From Caulobacter endophyticus (lineage in GTDB: Bacteria > Pseudomonadota > Alphaproteobacteria > Caulobacterales > Caulobacteraceae): a DNA stretch of 64,000 nt. The stretch spans positions 124,001 to 188,000 of the forward strand of contig NZ_JARQWV010000010.1 of NCBI RefSeq assembly GCF_029543245.1, given 5' to 3'. Below the pieces are notes generated by a model that ran no database searches, was not told where the DNA came from, and worked only from the letters and a program-made list of their open reading frames with translations. Shown here one piece after another: positions 50,931-58,868 of the stretch. The first letter of the stretch is position 1. Each line of letters starts with the position of its first letter. The translations under genes and the position numbers were made by a program.

Positions 50931-52982
50931 ATGCGCATTTCCAACCGGACGCGCGGCCTGTTGCTGGCCGGCGTCGCCAATCTCGTTCTCGTCGGCCTCG
51001 CCCACGGCCAGACCGCCGACGCGCCCGAAGAGGCCGTCACCACCAGCAAGCTGTCGCTGGGCAAGGTCGTCGTCTCGGCCGGCCAGGAGAAGGTGGCGAT
51101 CGACACGCCCCAGGCCGTGACCACGCTCGACCAGGACGCCATCGACCAGGCCCAGGCGTCGACCATCGGCGACCTGCTGGCCGGCATCCCCGGCGTCAAC
51201 ACCATGGGCGGCGTCGGCGCCCTGGGCCAGGGCTTCAACATCCGCGGCATGGGCACGGGCCTGGCCGACAGCGACAGCCGCATCCTGATGCAGATCGACG
51301 GCGTCACGAAGTTCTTCGAGCAGTATCGGATGGGCGCGTTCTTCAGCGACCCCGAGCTCTACAAGCGCGTCGAGGTGCTGCGCGGCCCGGCCTCCTCCAC
51401 CCTCTATGGCGCCGGCGCCCTGGCCGGCGTGGTCAGCTTCACCAGCAAGGACGCCTCGGACTTCCTGCAAGGCGACGACCGCTTCGCCGTGCGCCTGCGC
51501 GGCGGCGTCGAGAGCAACGCCGAGGCCCGCTTCGGCTCGGGCATCCTGGCCTTCAAGCCGACCGAAAAGCTGGAAGTGCTGGGCATGTACACCAGCCGCC
51601 GCAGCGACGAGTACGAGAACGGCAATGGCCAGGTCGTGCCGGCCTCCAACGCCACCTCCGACAGCTACCTGCTGAAGGGCCGCTACACCTTCGGCAAGGA
51701 CCACAGCGTCTGGGCCTCGTACCAGAACTGGAAGAACGACAGCGTCCAGATCTACGACCAGTCCGAGGCCATGGCCACGACGCCCGTGCGTCGCAAGACC
51801 ACCGACGACACCGCCGTGATCGGCTACCAGAACGCCTTCGAGGGCAATGACCTGCTCGATTTCGAGGCCCAGGTCTCCTACGCCAACAGCAAGGTCAACC
51901 AGACCGACACCACCTTCCTGTCGGGGGTGCTGGAGTCGGAGTTCTCGTACAAGACCTATCAGGGCCGCGCCCAGAACACCTCGGAGTTCCAGTTCGCCGG
52001 CGACGGCGTCGCGTTCCTGACCGTCGGCGCCCAGGCCTACAAGCAGGAGCGCCGCAATCCGCGCCGCACCGCCACCGGCACCAACCACGGGGCGGCCACC
52101 CACCCCGAAGGCGACATGGAGAAGTACGGCCTCTTCGCCCAGGGCGAGATCACCTACGGCAAGCTGACCGTGATCCCCGGCGTTCGCGTCGACTGGACCA
52201 AGCTGCAGCCAGGCCTGGGTGTCACGACCAGCAAGAAGGTCAATGACGACGGCGTCTCGCCGAAGATCGCCGCCCTCTACAGCCTGACCGAATGGGCCTC
52301 GGTGTTCGGCTCCATCGCCCACACCGTGCGCATGCCGGTGCTGGACGAGATCTACAGCCGCACCGCGACGGCCTCGACCAACTACAGCCTGAACCTCAAG
52401 CCCGAGGAGTCGGACAACTACGAGGTCGGCGGCACGCTGCAGTTCCGCAACCTGTTCGGCCAGGGCGACCAGGCGCGGATCAAGACCACCCTCTTCCGCA
52501 ACGACGTCAGCAACCTGATCGCCCGCGGCACGGCCACGTCGAGCTACTTCGTCAACATCGGCGAGGCCCGCTATTCGGGCGTCGAGGTCGAGGCCGAGTA
52601 CGGCGCCAAGCAGCTGTTCGTGCGCGGCGCTCTGTCGGTGATCGACGGTGAGAACCGCACGACGGGCGCGGCCCTGAACACCATCCCGGCCGACACCCTG
52701 AACCTGACGGTCGGCTACGTCTTCCCGGCCTACAACCTGACGGCCGGCTGGCGCGGCGAGTTCGCCGACGACCAGAACGAGACCACCACCGCCTCGCTGC
52801 GCACGCCGGGCTACTCGGTGCACAACCTGTTCCTGACCTGGAAGCCGCAGGAGGGCGCGCTGAAGGGCCTGGAGGTGCAGGCGGGGGTCGACAACCTGTT
52901 CGACAAGAACTTCCGCCGCCACCTGTCGTCGCTCGACGCCGAGGGCCGGAAGGTCAAGCTCACGCTCGGCAAGACGTTCTGA
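50931..52982 (+). CDS. TonB-dependent receptor, heme/hemoglobin type
   Basis: 683 residues from ATG 50931; the frame is open upstream, but that part covers the Fur-like box. Signal peptide LLLAGVANLVLVGLAHGQ. Plug domain: TIGDLLAGIPGVNTMGGVGA near 80, GQGFNIRGMGTG, SRILMQIDGVTKFFEQYRMG near 118 and YKRVEVLRGPASSTLYGAGA near 145, the latter typical of heme and hemophore receptors. The barrel ends with VDNLFDKNFRRH and a terminal Phe. A dedicated tonB gene follows after 2 bases. Heme as ligand is likely but not certain; a siderophore is the alternative. Confidence 0.9.
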   Translation: MRISNRTRGLLLAGVANLVLVGLAHGQTADAPEEAVTTSKLSLGKVVVSAGQEKVAIDTPQAVTTLDQDAIDQAQASTIGDLLAGIPGVNTMGGVGALGQGFNIRGMGTGLADSDSRILMQIDGVTKFFEQYRMGAFFSDPELYKRVEVLRGPASSTLYGAGALAGVVSFTSKDASDFLQGDDRFAVRLRGGVESNAEARFGSGILAFKPTEKLEVLGMYTSRRSDEYENGNGQVVPASNATSDSYLLKGRYTFGKDHSVWASYQNWKNDSVQIYDQSEAMATTPVRRKTTDDTAVIGYQNAFEGNDLLDFEAQVSYANSKVNQTDTTFLSGVLESEFSYKTYQGRAQNTSEFQFAGDGVAFLTVGAQAYKQERRNPRRTATGTNHGAATHPEGDMEKYGLFAQGEITYGKLTVIPGVRVDWTKLQPGLGVTTSKKVNDDGVSPKIAALYSLTEWASVFGSIAHTVRMPVLDEIYSRTATASTNYSLNLKPEESDNYEVGGTLQFRNLFGQGDQARIKTTLFRNDVSNLIARGTATSSYFVNIGEARYSGVEVEAEYGAKQLFVRGALSVIDGENRTTGAALNTIPADTLNLTVGYVFPAYNLTAGWRGEFADDQNETTTASLRTPGYSVHNLFLTWKPQEGALKGLEVQAGVDNLFDKNFRRHLSSLDAEGRKVKLTLGKTF

Positions 52983-52984
52983 CC

Positions 52985-53743
52985 ATGAAGACGCCCTGGC
53001 ACGTTCGAGCCTGGGCGACGGGGGCGTCGTTGGTCATCAACGGCGCCCTCGGGCTTGCCGTCGTCCAGTGGGAGCAAAGGCCCGTCCTCGCGCCCATGGA
53101 CGACGCAGCCATGCTGATCTCCCTGGGCGATCCGGCCCTCGAAAGCCTCGACAACGCCACCTCGCCCGACGCCGCGCCGGCCCCGACGCCGGAGGCCGAG
53201 CCTGCGCCGCCGCAGCCCTCGCAACCGGAAAAGCCCGCGCCCAAGCCGCTGCCGCCGCGTCCCGACGGCTGGCTGACCCAGGCCGCGCCCGCGCCGCCCT
53301 CTCCTGCCCCGCCTTCCGAAGCGCCGCCGCGCCCGACGCCGCCCGCCGCAGCCCAGGCCGCCGTGCCGGCCGCCGCCCGGGCCATGGACGCCTCGGCCGC
53401 CAAGCCGCCCGCCGGCCGGCGCGACGCCGACAGCGTGCAGGCCCACGCCGGAACCAGCACCGCCTACGCAGCGAGGGTCCGGGCCTGGCTGGAAGCCCAC
53501 AAGACCTATCCCAAGGCCGCCCGCATGCGAAAACAGCAGGGCGTGGCCCAGGTGACCTTTGTCCTCGACCGCACCGGCCACGTGCTGGACTGCCGCCTCA
53601 CCGGCCCCACGGGCCATGCGCTGCTCGACGCCGAGGTCCGCGCCATGGTCGCCCGGGCCGATCCGTTTCCTGCGCCGCCGCACACAATCAAGGGCGAGCG
53701 GATCGAGATGGACGCGCCGGTGGAGTTTTCGTTGTCCAGATGA
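52985..53743 (+). CDS. tonB: TonB energy transducer
   Basis: 252 residues, starting 2 bases after the receptor stop. An N-terminal membrane anchor (about residues 8-28, ATGASLVINGALGLAVVQWE) is followed by a long Pro/Ala-rich periplasmic spacer (about 55-150) and a TonB C-terminal domain (about 160-252) with YAARVRAWLEAHKTYPKAAR, GVAQVTFVLDRTGHVLD, and ALLDAEVRAMVARADPFPAPP. It couples the inner-membrane proton motive force to the receptor. ExbB and ExbD are not in the window. Confidence 0.9.
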   Translation: MKTPWHVRAWATGASLVINGALGLAVVQWEQRPVLAPMDDAAMLISLGDPALESLDNATSPDAAPAPTPEAEPAPPQPSQPEKPAPKPLPPRPDGWLTQAAPAPPSPAPPSEAPPRPTPPAAAQAAVPAAARAMDASAAKPPAGRRDADSVQAHAGTSTAYAARVRAWLEAHKTYPKAARMRKQQGVAQVTFVLDRTGHVLDCRLTGPTGHALLDAEVRAMVARADPFPAPPHTIKGERIEMDAPVEFSLSR

Positions 53744-53908
53744 TCCCTCTCCCCTTGCGGGAGAGGGTGGCCCGCGAAGCGGGTCGGGTGAGGGGTCGAA
53801 AGCCCCGTCCGTTGCGACGGCAGGTAGGCTGGATGCAGCATCTCATGTTTGAGAGACCCCTCATCCGTCGGCCTTCGGCCGCCACCTTCTCCCGCAAGGG
53901 GAGAAGGA
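53744..53908. repeat. Intergenic palindromic repeat, type e
   Basis: GATCCCTCTCCCCTTGCGGG at the left faces CCCGCAAGGGGAGAAGGATC at the right; GGGTCGGGTGAGGGGTC faces GAGACCCCTCATCCGTCGG inside. It fills the gap between tonB and the converging GH115 gene and reaches the GH115 stop codon. Confidence 0.85.
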
Positions 53909-56773
53909 TCACTTGGCCCGCATCCCCTCCACCGGCCCGAGATAACTCCCCGGCGCCGTCCCGCGCGAGATCACCAGCCGCTGGAACACCACGCCCGGGT
54001 CCACCCGCCACAGCCGCACCCGGTGCGCACCCGCCGACGGGATACTCAGCGAAATCGTCAATGAACGGATGTTATCCGCCACAGCCTTGTCCCAGGCCTT
54101 CTCGGACGGGTCGGGAATGGTGTTGACCACCACCGGCGCCGCGTCGTCGATCGACACGGCGAAGCGCGGGCCCGTCCCGCCCGTGACGTCGAGCCCCGGC
54201 GAAACCAGCACGGTCAGGTCGACGGGCCCGGCCTTCTCGAAGTCGACCAGATATTCGAGCATGGGGCCCTTGCCCGGCGCGCTGGGCGCGGCCGTGGTCG
54301 GATAGCCGGCCACGCCCGACAGCGTGCGGCCGAGGTTGGGGATGGTCTTCCACGACACGCCGTCCGCCAAGGTCGCCCGCGCATGGTGCTCGGCCTCGAT
54401 GGCCAGCGGTCCGCCCGCCTCGACGAAGGCGCCCCTGACCGGCTTGCGGGGCGTGTTGTCGACCACCGCCGTCACGACCGCGGTCTGTCCGCCCGATCCC
54501 TTGATGGTGATCGGAACGCGGTGGACGCCCGTCGGCGCCTTGGCCCAATCGACCGAGACCTCCAGCCGCGTGTCGCCCCACGGTCCCGCCTCGCCCCGCG
54601 CGATCTTCAGCCAAGCCAGGTCGGTGGTCGCCTCGAAGGCGATCCTGGCCGGACCACGATTGAAGACGTCGATCCAGCGCGAGGCCGCGCTCCAAGGGCT
54701 CAGCGGCGGCAGGTCGGCCCGTCCGTCATCCTCGACCCTGGCCTCGCGCCCCTCGACGGCCACCCCGACCTTGCTGCCGCGATAGACTCCCTTGCGGGCC
54801 ACCTTGGGCATGATGTTGCGATCGGGCTGCTGCCAGCCGCTGTAGCCGATGTGGGTCTGATCCATCATGTGGACCCACTTGCCGCCGGCGATGGCGTCAT
54901 GCTGGCGGGTCAGTTCCGCGTCGCGGGCGAAAAGTTCCTCGACCCGATCGACCTCGTCCAGGTGGCTGCTGCGTTCTTGGAGGTCATAGAGGCGGTGCCG
55001 ACCTACGGCGATGTAGAGTCGATTGAAGTTGGCCGCCGCAGCGATCGGAAACCAGACCAGCTGGAAGAAGGCGTCGTCCTGAGCCTTGGGCAGCGCCTTG
55101 CGCACCGCTTCGGCGCGGGCCTCCAGGTCGCCCCATTCGGCCTCCACCCGTTCGGCCTCGCGGAAATTGACCAGGCTGAAGGTCGCCGCGTCGATCAGCT
55201 CGGGCTTTCGCCGCGCATTGAGCTTCGTATAGCCGTCCAGCAGCGCCGCGATCTCGACCGCGTGCTCAGGCCCGAACTGCGCCGCCGCCCAGTCGCGGGT
55301 ATAGGTCGAAAGCTTTTCGACCGGCATGGCGGCCGGGTCCCAGGCCAGGTCGAGGAAGAACTCGGTAGGCAGCTCCATCGGCTTGAGGTCGCCGACATTG
55401 ACGATCCACAGCCGATCGGCGCCGTGGTCGTCGGCGCGCTTCATCTGCTCCCAGGTACGCTCGATCTGGTTGGTGTTGAGCCACTTGTAGTTCCGGGGCC
55501 CGCCCACATAGTCGAAGTGGTAGTAGACGCCGTAGCCGCCAGGCCGCGTCTCGCCGGCTTTGGGCAAGCGCCGGATGTTGCCCCAGTTGTCGTCGGCGAA
55601 CAGCAGGGTCACGTCATCCGGAACCCGCATCCCGGCGTCGTAATAGTCCTGCACCTCCTTGTAGAGCGCCCAGACCTGCGGGGTGGCCGACGGGTCCTTG
55701 CCGGTGACCTCGCCGATGATCTTCCGCTGGTCGGCGACGATGGTCTCCAAGAGCTTGGTGGCCGTGCCTTGCGTCATCGGCTCGTCGCCGTCGCCGCGCA
55801 TGCCGACCGTGACAAGGCTCTCGTTGGCGCCCATTCGCTCGACGCCCTCGCGCCAGAAGCGGCGCAGGGCCTGCGGGTTCTTCGAGTAGTCCCACGGCCC
55901 CTGGCCGTAGCGCTCCCACTCGACGTGGGCCCGCATCATCGGTTCGTGGTGCGAGGTTCCGATCACCACGCCCATCTCGTCGGCCAGCACGGCGTTCAGC
56001 GGGTCGTCGTCATAGAGCGCCTTGCCCCACATGGCCGGCCACAGATAGTCGCCCTTCAGCCGCAGCACGAGCTCGTAGACCCGCTCGTAGAAGGCGTGGT
56101 TGAAGCCGCCGAACGTCTTGTTGGCCCAGCCATACAGGGCCGGGTTCTCGTCGTTGAGGAAGATGCCCCGGTACTTGACCTTCGGCGCCTGCAGCCGGGC
56201 GCCGGGCGCGACGGAGAGGTCGCGGCGCACCGGGACCGGCACGTCGGCCCACCAGGTCCAGGGCGAGACGCCGGCCCGTTCGGAAAGGTCATAGGCGCCG
56301 AAGATCGTCCCGCGCTTGTCGGCGCCGACGATGACCAGGGCGCGGGCCACGCCCGGTCGCGGGTTTTCGACCACCTGCTGGACGAAGCCCTCCCAGCGGC
56401 CCTTCAGGGCCGAGACGTCCAGCTTGCCGGCCGCGACCAGGGCGTCGATCTGGGCGCTCCGGCCCAGGGTCCCGACGATGACGACCGGCGCGTCCTTGGC
56501 CGGCTGGGCGCCGCCGGAAAGCTTGGAGAGGTCGCCGCGCAGCCCCTGCACCGCGCGCAGCACGCCGGGCCAGTCGGTGACGTCGGCCTCGACCCGGGCG
56601 GGCTTGCCGCCTTCGATCAGCGGAAAGCCGCCGACGACGGGCTTTTCCGACACGGCGGCGGGTTCGGCAGACCGCGCGGCGGTCGGGGCCGCCAGCGCCG
56701 CCGCGGCCGCCACGGCGGCGGCGAGCGCGAGAGCCGAGACGGCGGTGCGAAGTCCCGTCGCGCCCTTGCTCAC
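53909..56773 (-). CDS. GH115 xylan alpha-1,2-glucuronidase
   Basis: 954 residues from GTG 56773, whose codon overlaps the stop of the upstream esterase (GTGA). Signal peptide with a long Ala-rich core (residues 12-36). It removes glucuronic acid side chains from internal xylose units of xylan. Recognisable blocks are VKYRGIFLNDENPALYGWAN near 195, LRLKGDYLWPAMWGKALYDD near 230, GVVIGTSHHEPMMRAHVEWE near 258, LLFADDNWGNIRRLP near 360, and HMMDQTHIGYSGWQQPDRN near 645. The C-terminal part (from about 770) holds beta-sandwich domains. Complements GH67, which acts on chain ends. Confidence 0.93.
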   Translation of the reverse strand: MSKGATGLRTAVSALALAAAVAAAAALAAPTAARSAEPAAVSEKPVVGGFPLIEGGKPARVEADVTDWPGVLRAVQGLRGDLSKLSGGAQPAKDAPVVIVGTLGRSAQIDALVAAGKLDVSALKGRWEGFVQQVVENPRPGVARALVIVGADKRGTIFGAYDLSERAGVSPWTWWADVPVPVRRDLSVAPGARLQAPKVKYRGIFLNDENPALYGWANKTFGGFNHAFYERVYELVLRLKGDYLWPAMWGKALYDDDPLNAVLADEMGVVIGTSHHEPMMRAHVEWERYGQGPWDYSKNPQALRRFWREGVERMGANESLVTVGMRGDGDEPMTQGTATKLLETIVADQRKIIGEVTGKDPSATPQVWALYKEVQDYYDAGMRVPDDVTLLFADDNWGNIRRLPKAGETRPGGYGVYYHFDYVGGPRNYKWLNTNQIERTWEQMKRADDHGADRLWIVNVGDLKPMELPTEFFLDLAWDPAAMPVEKLSTYTRDWAAAQFGPEHAVEIAALLDGYTKLNARRKPELIDAATFSLVNFREAERVEAEWGDLEARAEAVRKALPKAQDDAFFQLVWFPIAAAANFNRLYIAVGRHRLYDLQERSSHLDEVDRVEELFARDAELTRQHDAIAGGKWVHMMDQTHIGYSGWQQPDRNIMPKVARKGVYRGSKVGVAVEGREARVEDDGRADLPPLSPWSAASRWIDVFNRGPARIAFEATTDLAWLKIARGEAGPWGDTRLEVSVDWAKAPTGVHRVPITIKGSGGQTAVVTAVVDNTPRKPVRGAFVEAGGPLAIEAEHHARATLADGVSWKTIPNLGRTLSGVAGYPTTAAPSAPGKGPMLEYLVDFEKAGPVDLTVLVSPGLDVTGGTGPRFAVSIDDAAPVVVNTIPDPSEKAWDKAVADNIRSLTISLSIPSAGAHRVRLWRVDPGVVFQRLVISRGTAPGSYLGPVEGMRAK

Positions 56774-58689
56774 GGGGCGACTGCGATCTCGAACGGGCCC
56801 AGCGGCAGGCCGGCCATGTCGAAGACGTTGAAGGTCGGCGCATCGGCCCAGGCGAACCGCACCCTGATCGGCGTCAGGCCGGCGGGGATGGCGACCACCG
56901 CCCTGTCGCCCTCGACCCGGGCGTCGGCAAAGCGGCAGCCGATCGCGTCGCATAGCTCAAAGCCGATGGCCTTGTCGGAACCGCGGGTTGCCAGGCGCTC
57001 GGCCACCTGCTCGAAGACCACCTCGACCGTCTGACCCATGCGGCGGGCGGCGACCGGCGAAGGACCAGTGGTCACCGCCTGCCCCGCCAGGCGCTTGGCG
57101 CCCCGGGCCAGGCGCTTGCCGACGTCCTGCTTGTTGGTGGGGTGGATGTCGGAGGGATCGCCGATGTCGGTGATGACGGCCAGGGCCGCGTGGCCGTCCT
57201 TGGCCACGGCCAGGCGCTGGGCCTCGCGCACCTGGGCCCACCAGGAATCCTCCGGCGCCAGCTGCGGCTTGCCGTAATTGGCCAACTGCACGACCAGGGC
57301 CGGCATGTCGGCGGCCTGGCCCACGCGCCGTTCGGCCAGCAGTTCGCGTAAGAGCGGCTCGTAGGTCTGGGGCCGGCCGGTGTTGCTCTCGCCCTGGTAC
57401 CAGGCGAAGCCCTTGAAGGCGTAAGGGCCCATCGGCGCCAGCATGCCGTTGTAGAGGGTCGAGACGCCCGACAGCGTGTCCCAAGGCGCGCGCGGCGGCT
57501 CGCCGGTTTCCTTCGGCTCGATCTGGTAGCGCCAGCTCGTCAGCGGGATCCGCGTCCCGTCGGCCAGCACCAGGGCGCGGGCGGCCTCGCCGTACATCCC
57601 GCCGTTGGCGTAGGTGTCCAGCGCCGAGACGACGATGCGGTTGGCGCCGGCCTTCAGCGTCCCGGCCGCCACCGGATAAGTCCGCACCGTGCCCGCGCCG
57701 GAGGTCGAGCCGACCCCGACGCCGTTGACGAAGGTGGTGTCGACCTCGTCGACCATGCCGATCTCGAGGCTGGCCGCGCCTTTCGCCTGCGCCGCCGTCA
57801 GGGTCGCCGTGGTCTCGAACCAGACCATGCCGTTGAAGTCGGCCAGGGCCGGCACGCCCCAGCTTTCCCAGACACCCAGCCCCTGCGGCGCAGGCGTCCA
57901 GGCGCCGTCGCCGGCCCACGGGCCGCCGGCCGCGCCCTTGTGGCGCAGGCTCCACCAGGCCTTGATGGTCTCGCCCCAGCGGCGGTCGGCGGCCGGGCGG
58001 TCCTTGAGGGACAGCTCGAGCGTGGCGATGTCATTGCCGTAGTCGCCGGCCTTGCGCAGGGCGGCCGGGCTCAGCCAGGCCTCGATGGCCGACCCGCCCC
58101 AGGAGGCGTGAACCAGCCCCAGCGGCGTCTTGTCGGTCTTCCGCAGTTCGCGAGCCATGTAGTAGCAGGCGGCCGAGAACGACCCCACCGCATCGGGCTT
58201 GGCCGCCTTCCAGGCCGGCGCCTTCGTGAAGGTCGTGCGTGGCGAGCGGCTGTCAGCGTGGTCGACATAGGCCATGCGCAGGCCGTCGTCATTGGCCGAG
58301 CGGATCTCGGACCACGAGTTGTTGCCGCGCTCGACCGGCAGCTCCATGTTCGACTGGCCCGAGCACAGCCAGACGTCGCCGACCAGCACGTCGCTGACCG
58401 TCTGGCTCGCGCCCGAGGCGGCCCTGGCCTCCAGGGTGTAGGGCCCGCCGGCCGTCATCGCCGGCAGGTCGACGCGCCAGGCGCCGTTCGCGCCGGCCTT
58501 GGCCGTGGCCGTCCTGTCGCCAAGAGTGACGGTCACCGCCTCGCCGGGCCTGGCCTCGCCGAACACCGGCAGGGGCCGGCCCCGCTGCACCACCGCATGG
58601 TCGGCGAACAGCCCGTTCAGCAACGGCCCCTGGGCGGCGGCGGGCGTGGCCGCCAAGGCGGCCAGCAGGATCGGCGCGACACGGCGCAT
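56770..58689 (-). CDS. SASA-family carbohydrate esterase, probably acetyl-xylan or related
   Basis: 639 residues; signal peptide PILLAALAATPAAAQ. The SGNH-type esterase shows the Ser block VWLCSGQSNMELPVERGNNS near 110, GLVHASWGGSAIEAWL near 195, FAWYQGESNTGRPQTYEPL near 425 and the catalytic Asp-His in DIGDPSDIHPTNKQDVG near 495. An insert at about residues 270-390 (ESWGVPALADFNGMVWFETT and a jelly-roll-like region) looks like a carbohydrate-binding module. Families with this fold remove acetyl groups from sialic acid, xylan or other glycans; the GH115/GH3 neighbours favour xylan. Follows GH3 by 179 bases. Confidence 0.88.
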   Translation of the reverse strand: MRRVAPILLAALAATPAAAQGPLLNGLFADHAVVQRGRPLPVFGEARPGEAVTVTLGDRTATAKAGANGAWRVDLPAMTAGGPYTLEARAASGASQTVSDVLVGDVWLCSGQSNMELPVERGNNSWSEIRSANDDGLRMAYVDHADSRSPRTTFTKAPAWKAAKPDAVGSFSAACYYMARELRKTDKTPLGLVHASWGGSAIEAWLSPAALRKAGDYGNDIATLELSLKDRPAADRRWGETIKAWWSLRHKGAAGGPWAGDGAWTPAPQGLGVWESWGVPALADFNGMVWFETTATLTAAQAKGAASLEIGMVDEVDTTFVNGVGVGSTSGAGTVRTYPVAAGTLKAGANRIVVSALDTYANGGMYGEAARALVLADGTRIPLTSWRYQIEPKETGEPPRAPWDTLSGVSTLYNGMLAPMGPYAFKGFAWYQGESNTGRPQTYEPLLRELLAERRVGQAADMPALVVQLANYGKPQLAPEDSWWAQVREAQRLAVAKDGHAALAVITDIGDPSDIHPTNKQDVGKRLARGAKRLAGQAVTTGPSPVAARRMGQTVEVVFEQVAERLATRGSDKAIGFELCDAIGCRFADARVEGDRAVVAIPAGLTPIRVRFAWADAPTFNVFDMAGLPLGPFEIAVAP

Positions 58690-58732
58690 GTGGTCAACTC
58701 CCTCGGCCGCCTGCGGCGGCTCGTTGTTCTAG

Positions 58733-58868
58733 ATCCTCCCCCTCCTGGGGGAGGTGGCCCAGAGGGCCGGAGGGGGACCGTTTTCAGCTTCCGCAGCGCT
58801 AGCCGCTTCAGCAACGACTTCCCCCTCAGTCGGCTTCGCCGACAGCTCCCCCTTCAGGGAGAGCGTCT
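58733..58868. repeat. Intergenic palindromic repeat, type a, copy 3
   Basis: CCTCCCCCTCCTGGGGGAGG at the left and GCTCCCCCTTCAGGGAGAGC at the right, with GGCCGGAGGGGGA and TTCCCCCTCAGTCGGCTTCG inside. It lies between GH3 and the esterase gene within one operon, like copy 2 in the purine operon. Confidence 0.83.

Noticed and set aside
54383..57034. An 883-codon open frame on the plus strand over GH115 and the esterase
   Set aside because: Antisense shadow of two clear enzymes; composition is Val/Gly/Asp/His rich without motifs.
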